Made by a program: the position numbers and the translations under genes
Notes under the pieces: generated by a model
The model's database searches: none
Told to the model about the DNA's origin: nothing
What the model saw: the letters and a program-made list of their open reading frames with translations, nothing else
Shown here: positions 1-8,363 of the stretch, in pieces
Layout of the letters: each line of letters opens with the position of its first letter
How positions within the stretch are numbered: the first letter of the stretch is position 1
NCBI GenBank assembly: GCA_902785105.1
Contig: CACZXF010000037.1
Span: forward strand, 1 to 32,969
Direction of reading: 5' to 3'
DNA length: 32,969 nucleotides
DNA from: an uncultured Eubacteriales bacterium
Lineage (GTDB): Bacteria > Bacillota > Clostridia > Christensenellales > Aristaeellaceae

Positions 1-65
1 CTTTTAGTATACACCGATTCGTCTTCCGTGTATACTACCTTCAGGCCCTCGTATGTTTCATTCAT
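1..65 (-). CDS. 5' end of an unidentified protein (partial)
   Basis: An open frame starts at an ATG whose first base is 65 and runs off the left edge after about 21 codons (begins MNETYEGLKVVYTEDESVYT). An AGGGGG ribosome site lies 7 bases upstream of the ATG, and a promoter with TTGCGA and TATAAT 17 bases apart points at it from 143-148 and 120-125. Too little is visible to name a family. The gene start is supported mainly by these signals. Confidence 0.45.
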   Translation of the reverse strand, partial: MNETYEGLKVVYTEDESVYTK

Positions 66-119
66 CGCGGTGCCCCCTGGGGCATGGGGCTTACTGTTTA
101 ATTGTTACGCTGTAATGCA

Positions 120-148
120 ATTATAACATCATTGCGGAGCGTTCGCAA
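120..148 (-). promoter_or_regulatory. Promoter of the left-edge gene
   Basis: On the minus strand TTGCGA (148-143) and TATAAT (125-120) are separated by 17 bases. This would start transcription near 113 and give a leader of about 45 bases before the ATG at 65. Confidence 0.4.
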
Positions 149-158
149 TACTTCGATC

Positions 159-335
159 TCATACAGTTTTGTTAAATTGTTTCATTTCCTTCTTGCGCGC
201 GTACATGGCCGCGTCGGCCCGCTGGAACACGGCCTCCGTATCAGCATCCGTCGCGGAATCGAAGCGCGCACCTGATCCCCATTGACGGATACCGCGATGG
301 TGTCGGCCAGATGCACGGCCTGCCGTGTAGGGAAT
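159..335 (-). pseudogene. Frameshifted C-terminal end of a GGDEF diguanylate cyclase
   Basis: Read on the minus strand, the last segment is DTEAVFQRADAAMYARKK followed by EMKQFNKTV and a TGA at 159-161. DAAMYxxK is the classic C-terminal helix of GGDEF domains. The upstream piece (AVHLADTIAVSV) is in a different frame, so at least one frameshift lies near 275-285 where the VSIG strand of the domain should be. There is no start, and the GGDEF signature itself is absent; sequence above about 335 is unrelated and AT-rich. It is therefore a dead remnant. It sits beside two intact c-di-GMP genes, which suggests a tandem family of which one copy decayed (inference). Confidence 0.6.
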
Positions 336-428
336 TTAACTGTGACTTCCAACGTTCGAAATTATAAGCAATCTCAATTCTAAAATAACTGCAATTTATG
401 CAGCTATTCAATCCTCCCTGATAAACAG

Positions 429-582
429 GGATTTGTCGGGGAGTTGCCCTCTCTCCTGTAGGGGCGGCGTTGCGCCTCTGGGAGCGGTCCCACCGCCCGC
501 CGGGTAAAACGATGCGTTTCGTTGGGGGCGGGCGCCGAAACGGCGCCCCTACAGGGTTGGTTTGATTCCCTGACAAATTCCG
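429..582. repeat. MITE-like repeat, copy 1
   Basis: A ~150 bp palindromic element bounded by inverted ends: GGATTTGTCGGGGAG on the left (429-443) and TTCCCTGACAAATTCC on the right. Inside, TGTAGGGGCGGCG on the left pairs with CGGCGCCCCTACA on the right. A second copy lies at 12475-12598, sharing both ends and the internal block ACGATGCGTTTCGTTGGGGG. This copy carries a longer centre (GGGAGCGGTCCCACC inserted). There is no coding capacity, so mobilisation would have to be in trans. It lies between the GGDEF remnant and the end of the PAS-GGDEF-EAL gene. Confidence 0.7.
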
Positions 583-604
583 ATTTATGTATTTGGATAA
601 AGAA

Positions 605-2362
605 TTATACCTTTCCCTTTCTGATCCATCTGGCGCACATTTCTTTTCGCTCCCCCGTTTCCTCGATCGGGACCATTGCGCCGGTATTCTGCATTTTGAA
701 GATCGCCATCTCCACCGGCTCCGGCTTGAACATGTAGAAGCCCTGGACCATTTCACAATCGACGTCACTGAGAAATTCATACTGATCTTTCGTCTCAACG
801 CCCTCGGCCAGCGTGTGGACCCCCAGCTGGCGGCACATTTCCACCATGTATTTCAAAATGGTGCGATTGGCGCCATTGTTGTCATCCAGATGCCGCACAA
901 AGTCCATATCAAATTTTACGCGGTCCACGTGGTACTGATTGAAGACATTCAGAGAGGAATAGCCGCTGCCAAAATCATCGACCCAGAGCATGTAACCGCT
1001 CTCATGAATCCGTTCCAGCTGCCTCCTGAAGTGGTCCGTCGCCTGGGCCAGGTCCTGCTCGGTGATCTCGACGATGAGCTTGTTCCGCTCCAACCCGTAT
1101 TTTTCAAGGGTTTCATTTAATATATCCACCACGTCCACATAGTCGAAGTCCTGTGCGGAGAAATTCACCGTGACCGGCACCAGAGGCAAGCCCGCTTCCT
1201 CCCGCACACGGAACTCTTTGCAAATCTGCTCCACCATGTAGATGTCCAGCTTGTGGAGAAGATGATATTGCGAAAGCACCGGAATAAACTTACCCGGGGA
1301 GATCAGCCCCTGGTGGGGATCGACCCATCTGGCCAGCCCTTCAAGAATGGTGACCTTCTCCGTCCGCGTTCTTAAGATCGGCTGATAGAAGACCTTGATC
1401 CAGCCGTTTTCCAGCGCGTCGTCGAAATTCTGGAGAATATACCTTCCAATCCAGTAGTCGTCATCCTCGCCGTGGGTGTAGAATCGGTAGACGATATTCA
1501 GATCATCCCCGATCTCCTTCAGGGTGCTCCTGGCCCTGTCGATCCCCTCAATAGCCTTCATCTCAGGCAGCATTTTTACAATGGCGCATTGTATCCCTGT
1601 GGTTCTTCCATAGGCTGTCCGTTTGACGCGCTTGTTAGCCTTCAGCGCCTTTTTTCCAAGCTCTTCATCATACTCAGCGATCATGATGAAGTGGTCGCCC
1701 TCGGCCCGGGCGACCAGCGCGTCGGGAAATTGCTCTGTCAGTGTCCTGCCCGTGAGCTGGATCAGCTCGTCCCCCTTTGCGTAGCCGTATTCCGTGTTAT
1801 AGGTCGCCATTGACCGTATGTCACAATAGATCACCGCGGGCGTGGCTCTCGCTGCCCACAGGGTATTGATCCGCTCGTCGGCAAACTGCTTCAGATAGTT
1901 CAGATTGGGCAGACCGGTGACAGCGTCGATGTAAAACTGATCCTTCAGGAACAGCTGATAGCGCTCCGTTATGGTGAGCTGCCCCTCCTTTGTTTCAGAG
2001 ATATTGGCATAACCGATCACGACCAGCTCTGTCCCGTCCGGCATGGTCTGCCACTTTCCAAAGCCGTGTATGGAGACATAGCCCTTTCCGATACGGCTGC
2101 GGAACACAATGTCATACGGGCCCCGCTTATGCAAAAAATCCTCGCTGACCTGCGACATGAAGCCGACGTCGTCCGGATGCATCCGCTCAAAAAGTCCGGC
2201 CTTCAGCCAGGACAGGACCTTATCCCGGCTCATGCCTGTGTTTTGACAGAAGCCGTCTGAGGCCAGCACCGGGACAGCCTTGCCGTCAACATTCTGATAA
2301 TAGACGAAGGACAGAGGGCTGCTTTCATAGGCGCGCCTTAATTCCTCCGGAAAGATATACAT
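605..2362 (-). CDS. PAS-GGDEF-EAL protein, probable c-di-GMP phosphodiesterase
   Basis: 585 residues; probable cyclic-di-GMP hydrolase acting in the cytosol (no membrane segment). Order: a PAS-like sensor (about 10-125), a GGDEF-like domain (about 145-285) and an EAL domain (about 310-560). The GGDEF signature is replaced by EGDHF, so cyclase activity is unlikely and the domain may be regulatory. The EAL domain keeps its expected metal and catalytic positions: EGLARW (the EAL motif), NFSAQ, EITEQD, DDFGSGYSSL, VKFD, AEGVET and QGFYMFKP. From family knowledge this predicts an active phosphodiesterase. The ATG follows GGAGGGG on the minus strand. It diverges from the membrane diguanylate cyclase at 2680, so a synthesising and a degrading enzyme share one intergenic region. 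The sensed signal is not evident. Confidence 0.88.
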   Translation of the reverse strand: MYIFPEELRRAYESSPLSFVYYQNVDGKAVPVLASDGFCQNTGMSRDKVLSWLKAGLFERMHPDDVGFMSQVSEDFLHKRGPYDIVFRSRIGKGYVSIHGFGKWQTMPDGTELVVIGYANISETKEGQLTITERYQLFLKDQFYIDAVTGLPNLNYLKQFADERINTLWAARATPAVIYCDIRSMATYNTEYGYAKGDELIQLTGRTLTEQFPDALVARAEGDHFIMIAEYDEELGKKALKANKRVKRTAYGRTTGIQCAIVKMLPEMKAIEGIDRARSTLKEIGDDLNIVYRFYTHGEDDDYWIGRYILQNFDDALENGWIKVFYQPILRTRTEKVTILEGLARWVDPHQGLISPGKFIPVLSQYHLLHKLDIYMVEQICKEFRVREEAGLPLVPVTVNFSAQDFDYVDVVDILNETLEKYGLERNKLIVEITEQDLAQATDHFRRQLERIHESGYMLWVDDFGSGYSSLNVFNQYHVDRVKFDMDFVRHLDDNNGANRTILKYMVEMCRQLGVHTLAEGVETKDQYEFLSDVDCEMVQGFYMFKPEPVEMAIFKMQNTGAMVPIEETGERKEMCARWIRKGKV

Positions 2363-2460
2363 AGCGTCCCCTCCATTTATTCTTGCGCCTCAACGGACGT
2401 ATTTCCATCTGCGATGGGCAATACCGTGATCGTTCGCTTTGCAGGGCATATTACGAAGCT

Positions 2461-2490
2461 ATTATATCATGTTAACGCGGGTTTTGTCTA
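2461..2490 (-). promoter_or_regulatory. Promoter of the PAS-GGDEF-EAL gene
   Basis: On the minus strand TAGACA (2490-2485) is followed after 18 bases by a perfect TATAAT (2466-2461). The leader to the ATG at 2362 would be about 95 bases. Confidence 0.4.
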
Positions 2491-2601
2491 TCCTGCGCTT
2501 ATAATTATTGAAAGATCGTACCCGATCCAATCATTGTCGGCTATGCGGCTTCCGTATCTTTCAAGAAGAGAACAGGCGTCTATTTTTGTTGGATTTTTAT
2601 A

Positions 2602-2630
2602 TTGCGTCGCCATCAGTTATGTGATATAAT
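2602..2630 (+). promoter_or_regulatory. Promoter of the membrane diguanylate cyclase
   Basis: TTGCGT (2602-2607) and TATAAT (2625-2630) are 17 bases apart, about 50 bases before the ATG at 2680. The rest of the 2363-2679 gap is AT-rich and shows no further gene. Confidence 0.6.
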
Positions 2631-2679
2631 TACATAGTAACCGCGTATAATAAATCCTTATTACAAAGGAACTATAGGC

Positions 2680-4035
2680 ATGAATCAATCAAAAAAAGCG
2701 ATCTCCATTAATGTTGTCACCATCGCGACTTGCATCGCCCTGGCGATTCTGCATGTTATCATCATCCTCGTTATTCTGATGATAAACAATGCCAGCAGCA
2801 GTCTGTCTGAAATTATGGAACGCTCTTCGCAGCGCCTTGAGATCGTGACCGGCTTACAGGCCGGAACAAGCGTGCTATCCGAGACGAGCAGCTCGTTCGT
2901 GCTGATTCCCACGACCAAAGAAGGCGTGGTCAACGTTGGGCCGCTGATGGGCTACGCCGCCGAGCTGTCCCAGCCCCGGCGCGGTTCTCAGGTGATCGAG
3001 CAGCTCAAGGCCTCCGGCGTGACGGATGAAGCCGTCCTCGCTCCCGTGTACATTGCCGCGGAGAATGCGGACGCCATGATGGAAAATCAGCTCCACGCCA
3101 TCGCGTTGATGCGTTCGGTGTACGCCATTCCCCATGCGCCGCAATTGGCGGCGATTCCGGAGGTAGCACTGACAGAAGAGGAACTGACCATGTCCGATGA
3201 CCAGCGCGAAGCCGCCGCCCGCGCCCTTCTGCTCAATATCACCTATTCGGAGCGCAAGGCGACCATCTCCCAGAACGTGACTCAATGCGTGGCAATGTTG
3301 CGCGGTCAGGCGCACGAGCGGGCGGGCATTACCGGCAGGCGCATCGGAATACTCCGCATCATCCTTTGGGCGGTCACCCTCTCTATCGTGACGCTTCTGG
3401 TCATATTTTTTGTCACGCTCTACCATCAGCTCATCACCCCCCTGAACAGCCATGTTCGGGTGATCGGGGAGAATGGCAAGCTTGAAGAGGACAGAGGCCT
3501 GCGGGAGATCCGGCTTCTGGCATCGGCCTACAACTCCGTATCGAAGCGGCGCGATGCCCTTGACAACATTTTGCGCTCCGCGGCGGAGACGGACGCGCTG
3601 ACCAATCTTCCGAACCGGTACCGCTTTGAGCAGTATCTGGTTGAAGCGGGTGACAGCGGTTTTTCCGTTGCGGTATTGCTTTTTGACATCAATTACCTAA
3701 AGCAGACGAACGACACCCAGGGACACCTTGCCGGAGACAAGCTGATCCGCGACGCGGCCGACTGCATTGACTGCTGCTTCGGAGATTCCACCGGAGGCGC
3801 GTGCTTCCGTTTCGGCGGAGATGAATTCGCCGCTGTATTGAGGGATTGCTCTCCTGTGCAGGTCCAGGAGCGCATCCACCGCTTCCGCGAGTTGGAGACG
3901 GAAAAGGGCATCAGCGTTTCCATTGGCTATGCCTACACTCGGGATATGGGCGACAGCTCCTTCAAACGTCTGCTGGATGAAGCCGATCACAATATGTATC
4001 AGGATAAACAAAAGGTGCACAGCCGGGCGGACTGA
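2680..4035 (+). CDS. Membrane-bound diguanylate cyclase
   Basis: 451 residues; predicted to make cyclic di-GMP from two GTP at the inner face of the membrane. A first membrane helix (about 10-35) and a second (about 222-248) flank a ~185-residue extracytoplasmic, mostly helical region, a typical sensor layout. A short linker leads to the GGDEF domain: DALTNLPNRYRF near its start, DINYLKQTNDTQGH for metal and base binding, and an intact RFGGDEF with GGDEF at residues 379-383, then SIGYA and a C-terminal DHNMY helix. The product-inhibition RxxD motif is absent at its usual place (STGG instead), so feedback by c-di-GMP at that site is not expected. AAAGGA precedes the ATG. It diverges from the EAL protein. 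The stop codon overlaps a decayed serine dehydratase tail. Confidence 0.92.
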   Translation: MNQSKKAISINVVTIATCIALAILHVIIILVILMINNASSSLSEIMERSSQRLEIVTGLQAGTSVLSETSSSFVLIPTTKEGVVNVGPLMGYAAELSQPRRGSQVIEQLKASGVTDEAVLAPVYIAAENADAMMENQLHAIALMRSVYAIPHAPQLAAIPEVALTEEELTMSDDQREAAARALLLNITYSERKATISQNVTQCVAMLRGQAHERAGITGRRIGILRIILWAVTLSIVTLLVIFFVTLYHQLITPLNSHVRVIGENGKLEEDRGLREIRLLASAYNSVSKRRDALDNILRSAAETDALTNLPNRYRFEQYLVEAGDSGFSVAVLLFDINYLKQTNDTQGHLAGDKLIRDAADCIDCCFGDSTGGACFRFGGDEFAAVLRDCSPVQVQERIHRFRELETEKGISVSIGYAYTRDMGDSSFKRLLDEADHNMYQDKQKVHSRAD

Positions 4036-4156
4036 AATCACGGCATCCTCTGTCAGCAAGCTGATCGCCACCATGTAACGCATCGGAAAGGATATGGACG
4101 AAAAGTACCGCGAGATCTCCCGCGGCAGCCTGGCGCATATCTCCTACGCGCATTGA
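4034..4156 (+). pseudogene. C-terminal remnant resembling L-serine dehydratase alpha chain
   Basis: Directly behind the cyclase, one frame reads SVSKLIATM, a TAA stop at 4076-4078, then RIGKDMDEKYREISRG and SLAHISYAH before TGA (4154-4156). As I recall the family, the pattern IATM..x-G-DM-x-KYRETSRGGLA is the C-terminus of iron-sulfur L-serine ammonia-lyase (SdaA type); here the T and one G have changed. The internal stop, missing body and missing start make it a relic. The assignment is from memory of the family, without alignment. Confidence 0.5.
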
Positions 4157-4222
4157 CCCCGTAATTCAGGTGCTGTCGCCCTGAAATACTGAACGGGAGA
4201 AACGAGCGAATAATGTGAGATG

Positions 4223-4272
4223 GGGCATCGCCCCTGCATCCGGTTTCGTGACCGGGCGCAGGGACGATGCCC
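4223..4272. repeat. Inverted repeat, 15 bp arms
   Basis: GGGCATCGCCCCTGC (4223-4237) pairs with GCAGGGACGATGCCC (4258-4272) at 14 of 15 positions around a 20-base loop that itself contains CCGG twice. No T-run follows. It may be a short palindromic repeat or the stump of another non-coding element. No second copy is visible in this window. Confidence 0.4.
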
Positions 4273-4411
4273 TCATTGCGTGGAGCGTCGTCGGTCCGAC
4301 GGCGCCTATTTGGGGCGGACTTCGACCCGCGCGCACTTGTTTCAGATGACATTGGATTCATTATCGTGCGCCCCTGTTCGATGCCCGCCGAAGCGCTGCC
4401 ATTCCAGAGCT

Positions 4412-4548
4412 TCAATCCTCGATAAACCAGTTGGGCGCCTCCGCGGCGGTAAAGCGTCTGCGCTCCCCGGGCGGCACCTGCGCGGCTGAGCCATATTGCT
4501 TTTCCAGACAGCCGAACAGCATATCCTCGCTCTCCCGAAAATAATCGG
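4412..4548 (-). pseudogene. Unassigned minus-strand C-terminal gene fragment
   Basis: About 45 open codons end in FTAAEAPNWFIED and a TGA (4414-4412), preceded by RADYFRESEDMLFGCLEKQY. Composition and codon use look protein-like, but there is no start codon with a ribosome site and a stop lies just upstream. It is probably the tail of a lost gene. I do not recognise the family. Confidence 0.3.
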
Positions 4549-4572
4549 CTCTTCACGTTTTGTTGAGGGATT

Positions 4573-4842
4573 CAGAACGAACAAAGGGCAAAGCAAGGTA
4601 TCGCCGAAGGCGCTACTCTAATCCACGGCAAGGAAACAACTCATAAAAAGCTCATACGGGAACTGTCGCTGACAAGTCAGTTGTATGCATCCAAGAATCT
4701 CAAGGGATTAGCTGATAGTGAAAACCCTCTGGACCCAGTCAATCGCATCCACAACCTTCTGAAGATGTTTCTCAATGCCCATAGTGGGTTCAATCGTGAC
4801 GATCTGCAAGGGCACCTGGACCTATACGCATTTGTTATCTGA
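4573..4842 (+). pseudogene. C-terminal remnant of an IS1595 (ISXO2-like) transposase
   Basis: One frame reads GIAEGATLIHGKETTHKKLI, then LADSENPLDPVNRIHNLLKM and FLNAHSGFNRDDLQGHLDLY before a stop at 4840-4842. As I recall, the ISXO2-like DDE family ends with a similar 'NPL.P.N.IH..LK.FL.AHSGFDR..LQ.YLNLF' block. The catalytic N-terminal two thirds are absent, as is the usual 'NPP' tail, so the element is dead. No clear terminal repeats were found. Confidence 0.6.
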
Positions 4843-4948
4843 AAATCCCAAATCACTACGGTATCAGGATCAATTCAGCTAATTCATCGAAGTTCTACCA
4901 CCCACATGCAAGTAACGATTTATTACAGAAAGTAGTGAAAAGGCCCCC

Positions 4949-5077
4949 TGGAGGTTAAACCTCGTTGAATCGTTCTTCAGCAAGATGACCAAGCAGATGC
5001 TCAAAGGCATACAAGTCAAATCCAAAGAAGAACTGGTCCAACGTACATTTCACGTTCAAGTCTTCCATCAGAAGTAG
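4949..5077 (+). pseudogene. C-terminal remnant of an IS630-family transposase
   Basis: The frame WRLNLVESFFSKMTKQML followed by KGIQVKSKEELVQR matches, from memory, the end of IS630-type DDE transposases. The glutamate of LVESFF is the last catalytic acid. After that the reading drifts (FHVQVFHQK), where the family has a YxYFDExN-type segment, then stops at 5075-5077. The rest of the gene is missing. Its tail overlaps the 3' end of the acetyltransferase gene on the other strand by about 10 bases, so an insertion here appears to have landed just behind that gene. Confidence 0.65.
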
Positions 5078-6273
5078 GTGCTGATAAACGTCGGCTTGCG
5101 GTAAAATACCTGCGCGGCCTGCTCCAGGGAGCCATGCAGCTTGACGCCGGGCAGCCACTCGGGAGCGAGGTCGCAGCAGCCCACGATCAGTCTGCTGAAA
5201 TCCTGGATGGTCAGTTCAATGTCCGGCGCGGCTTCTACCCGCCGCACGTCGTTCTCCCGCCCCGGCGCGAAGGCGACCTCAAAGCACCCGTTGTTTTCCG
5301 CGATCTGCGGGTCATTCACCGCTATGCGCAGGCGTCCCTCGCCCCGCATCCGGGCCATTTTCAGCAGCATTTTCACATCCACCGCCCGCACCATGCCCCG
5401 CTGCTCCACGGTACGCTCCACATTTCCAAAGCTCCACTCCGGGATGAGGCCCCGCAGGTCCACATCGTCGGGCAGGTACAGCGTGGCGTGGCTGTGATCG
5501 GCACACAGGCGCATCAGCAGCGCCATCGGGCCGAGAAAACCCTCCCGGTCGTAAAACACGAAACGTGGACAGTCCAGCTCGCCGTTTTGAGGGATGACGG
5601 TCATATAACTGCGCGGCCGTCCTTCGCCATCATAATAGATATAGGTATAGCGCCTGACAGCGAAGGGGTCGTCCCGAAGATACAGGTATTGCATGTTGTC
5701 CGACCGGATCATGCAGTTATAACGCGCCTCCCGCAGCCTGTCTATAGCGGCGATATCGGGCATCGCATTTCCGTCCGGCTCCGCCAGCCTCCAGCTTCCC
5801 GCTACCGACAAAGCCGGCATACCAGCAAGCCTCAGCCGCCATTTCACCCGGTCGCAGCCCAGCTCGTAGCCAAACCTGCGATAGAACTCCGTGGAAAAGG
5901 GATAGAGATAGGAAAGGCAGAATCCCTGCATATCCCGAAGCGCCGCCTCGAAGCAAGCCCGGATTGCGCCGCTGCGCCGGTACTGCGGCAGCGTGACCAC
6001 GCCGCCAATGCCCGCCATATTGACGCTTTTGCCGTCGAAGGTGGCGCGCCAGGGAATGACGGTCATGGTGCCCATCATGGTGCGGTCATCATCCTCGAAG
6101 GCCGCCCACTGGCTGTCCCAGTGCATGTCCTGCGTGGATCGCGGGTCTGTTTTCACCCTTTGGAGCAAAGCCTCCGCGGACAGGTCGGCATCCTTCATCT
6201 CATATTCAAAGGCCAGGGCGCACAGCTGCTGGCAGCGCTTGTACTCCTCCGGTCTGATCTTCCGAACGATCAT
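5068..6273 (-). CDS. Eis-type GNAT N-acetyltransferase
   Basis: 401 residues, the usual length for Eis-like proteins, which transfer acetyl from acetyl-CoA to amines (aminoglycosides, peptides or small amines; the substrate here is unknown). The N-terminal GNAT domain shows GIGGVVTLPQYRRSGAIR (acetyl-CoA loop) and YPFSTEFYRRFGYE. A second GNAT-like domain follows, and then an SCP2-like C-terminal domain (about 300-401). The protein ends in Phe; in Eis the terminal carboxylate is catalytic (family knowledge). The ATG follows AGGGAGG on the minus strand. It stands alone, divergent from the sugar permease operon. Assignment to the family is firm, substrate is not. Confidence 0.88.
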   Translation of the reverse strand: MIVRKIRPEEYKRCQQLCALAFEYEMKDADLSAEALLQRVKTDPRSTQDMHWDSQWAAFEDDDRTMMGTMTVIPWRATFDGKSVNMAGIGGVVTLPQYRRSGAIRACFEAALRDMQGFCLSYLYPFSTEFYRRFGYELGCDRVKWRLRLAGMPALSVAGSWRLAEPDGNAMPDIAAIDRLREARYNCMIRSDNMQYLYLRDDPFAVRRYTYIYYDGEGRPRSYMTVIPQNGELDCPRFVFYDREGFLGPMALLMRLCADHSHATLYLPDDVDLRGLIPEWSFGNVERTVEQRGMVRAVDVKMLLKMARMRGEGRLRIAVNDPQIAENNGCFEVAFAPGRENDVRRVEAAPDIELTIQDFSRLIVGCCDLAPEWLPGVKLHGSLEQAAQVFYRKPTFISTYF

Positions 6274-6384
6274 CCATTATCCCTCCCTGTTTTGAATCAT
6301 AAGGCACCTGCCCCCGATTGTCAATGCCTGCCCCGGGAAAATGCCAACGAGAGACAAAAGAAGCCAAGCCGAGCCGATGCATTT

Positions 6385-6410
6385 TTCGATTATAATTGTT
6401 ATAATTTTAT
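6385..6410 (+). promoter_or_regulatory. AT-rich promoter region of the sugar ABC operon
   Basis: Two TATAAT hexamers (6391-6396 and 6400-6405) lie just upstream of the first permease gene in an otherwise GC-rich region. Neither has a good -35 box at 17 bases, which fits an activator-dependent promoter such as one driven by the AraC-type regulator encoded at the end of the locus (inference). Confidence 0.35.
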
Positions 6411-6438
6411 TAGAAACAGAGAAAGCGAGGCGGCCTAT

Positions 6439-7374
6439 ATGCATTATAAGCCGAGACGCAGGTGGAGCTGGAAGGATTTCTGGCTCGTAACGATGGCGCT
6501 GCCCGGCGCGATCTGGCTGCTGCTGATACGCTACCTGCCGATGCTGGGCGTGGTGATATCGTTCAAGGACTATAAAGCCCAAAAACCCAACACCTTCTGG
6601 AACAACCTGATCAAATCCAAATGGGTGGGTTTCAAGAACTTCGAGTTTCTGAAAAGCCCCTCCACAGCCACGATGATCCGCAATACGCTCCTCTACAACG
6701 CGGTGTGGATCGTGCTGGTGCTGGTGCTGGCGGTGACGCTGGCGGTGATGATGTCAGAACTCAAAAACCGCTTTGCCGCCAAGGCCTACCAGACCATGAT
6801 GTTCTTTCCCTATTTCCTTTCCTGGGTGGTGGCAAGCTATTTCGTTCTGGCTTTCCTGGACCCTACCAGCGGTATGATCCCCTCCATCCAGAAGTCGCTG
6901 AGCCTGAAGCCCACACAATTCTACATGACCACGACCTGGTGGCCGCTGATCCTGACGATTTCCAATCTCTGGAAGAACGTGGGTTATTCCAGCGTGCTGT
7001 ATCTGGCGGCCATCACGGGCATCGACACCACGCTCTACGAGGCCGCCGCCGTGGACGGGGCCACCAAGTGGCAGCAGGTGTGGCACGTGACCCTGCCGGG
7101 CATAAGGCCCATGATCGTGATACTGCTGATCATGTCCGTGGGCAAGATCTTCAACGCGGACTTCGGCCTTTTCTACAACGTGCCCCAGAATTCCGGTCCG
7201 CTGTACCCGGTGACCCAGGTCATCGACACCTATGTATACAATACCTACGCCAACACCCACAATCTGGGCATGAGCGCGGCGGCGGGTCTGCTGCAAAGCG
7301 TCGTGGGCTGCGTCTGCATCGTGATCACCAACGGAATCGTTCGCAAAATCGACGCGGACAGCTCGCTGTTCTGA
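6439..7374 (+). CDS. Sugar ABC transporter permease, LplB type
   Basis: 311 residues; one of two membrane subunits of a carbohydrate uptake ABC transporter. About six hydrophobic helices are visible, starting with MALPGAIWLLLIRYLPMLGV. The cytoplasmic EAA loop reads EAAAVDGATKWQQVWHVTLP, the site that docks the ATPase. The N-terminus and the 'SFKDYK' segment are typical of the LplB subfamily used for oligosaccharides. The frame is open far upstream, but the ATG at 6439 is the sensible start: it follows GAGG and begins directly before the first helix. It is followed 12 bases later by the partner permease. No ATPase gene is present in the window, so a shared MsmK-type ATPase elsewhere is likely. 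Confidence 0.92.
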   Translation: MHYKPRRRWSWKDFWLVTMALPGAIWLLLIRYLPMLGVVISFKDYKAQKPNTFWNNLIKSKWVGFKNFEFLKSPSTATMIRNTLLYNAVWIVLVLVLAVTLAVMMSELKNRFAAKAYQTMMFFPYFLSWVVASYFVLAFLDPTSGMIPSIQKSLSLKPTQFYMTTTWWPLILTISNLWKNVGYSSVLYLAAITGIDTTLYEAAAVDGATKWQQVWHVTLPGIRPMIVILLIMSVGKIFNADFGLFYNVPQNSGPLYPVTQVIDTYVYNTYANTHNLGMSAAAGLLQSVVGCVCIVITNGIVRKIDADSSLF

Positions 7375-7386
7375 GGAGGGAGCGTC

Positions 7387-8310
7387 ATGTCAAAATCCAG
7401 GCAAACCCCGGCCACGCTGAACAGCTTCGGTCCCGGCGCGCAGGCGCTGTTCCACATCGTCCTCGGCCTGTTCGCCCTGCTGTGCATCGTGCCATTCATA
7501 TTCGTCATCATCATCTCCTTCACCTCTGAGGACAGCATCCGCCAGATCGGCTATTCCTTCATGCCGCTCTCCTGGTCCACTCAGGCGTACAAATACGTGT
7601 TCCAGCTGGGCGACGCCCTCTGGCGCAGTTACTTCAACTCCTTCCTCATCACCACCGTGGGCACGGTTTTGTCGGTCGCCATCTGCATACTCTACGCCTA
7701 CCCACTGTACAGGAAGGATTTCAAATATCGGAACTTCTTTAACTTTCTATCCTTCTTCACCATGATCTTCGGCGGCGGCCTGGTGCCCACCTTCGTGGTA
7801 TGCAAGACGCTGCTGGGACTATCCGACAACTACGCCGCGCTGATCGTGCCGCTGCTGTTTTCCCCGTTCAACGTGATCGTGATGCGCACCTTCTTCCAGA
7901 CCACGGTGCCCCGGGAGCTGATCGAGGCCTCCACCATCGACGGGGCGGGCGAATACCGGACGCTTATCCAGATCGTGCTGCCGGTGGTCAAGCCCGGCAT
8001 CGCCACCATCGCGCTGCTGAACGCGCTGGCCTTCTGGAACGAGTGGTTCCTGTCGCTTCTGTACATCACCAAGAACATGGACGTCATACCGCTGCAATAC
8101 CTCCTGATGCGGATGCAGCGCAACGCCGACTTTCTGGCCAAGAACAGTGCCATGCTGGGCGCGGACGCCGCGGCGGCGGCCCGGAACCTGCCCAGTCAGT
8201 CGTTGAAGATGGCGCTGGTGGTGTTCATCGTGGTGCCCATCGCCTGCGCATACCCCTTCTTCCAGAGATATGTCGTCGCCGGCCTGACCGTCGGCTCCGT
8301 CAAAGGTTAA
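7387..8310 (+). CDS. Sugar ABC transporter permease, YtcP type
   Basis: 307 residues; second membrane subunit of the transporter, pairing with the product of the preceding gene. Five to six helices, beginning with LFHIVLGLFALLCIVPFIFV. The EAA loop is EASTIDGAGEYRTLIQIVLP. The C-terminal VAGLTVGSVKG is typical of the YtcP/AraQ group, where the sequence usually ends in (L)T(V/I)G(A/S)VKG. GGAGGG precedes the ATG, which starts 12 bases after the upstream stop. A short stem-loop separates it from the binding-protein gene. Confidence 0.93.
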   Translation: MSKSRQTPATLNSFGPGAQALFHIVLGLFALLCIVPFIFVIIISFTSEDSIRQIGYSFMPLSWSTQAYKYVFQLGDALWRSYFNSFLITTVGTVLSVAICILYAYPLYRKDFKYRNFFNFLSFFTMIFGGGLVPTFVVCKTLLGLSDNYAALIVPLLFSPFNVIVMRTFFQTTVPRELIEASTIDGAGEYRTLIQIVLPVVKPGIATIALLNALAFWNEWFLSLLYITKNMDVIPLQYLLMRMQRNADFLAKNSAMLGADAAAAARNLPSQSLKMALVVFIVVPIACAYPFFQRYVVAGLTVGSVKG

Positions 8311-8320
8311 ATCGTGAATC

Positions 8321-8342
8321 GCAAAATGGCCCGTCCATTTGC
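8321..8342 (+). other. Intercistronic stem-loop before the binding-protein gene
   Basis: GCAAAATGG (8321-8329) can pair with CCATTTGC (8335-8342) with one bulged A. There is no T-run, so it is not a terminator. Such hairpins between permease and binding-protein genes often shape mRNA ends and raise expression of the binding protein; that role is inferred here. Confidence 0.35.
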
Positions 8343-8363
8343 AAATATAAGGAGGAAAATCTC

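Noticed and set aside
5134-6438. Long in-frame extension upstream of the first permease
   Set aside because: This stretch is antisense to the Eis-type acetyltransferase. The permease family starts at the ATG at 6439, directly before the first membrane helix.
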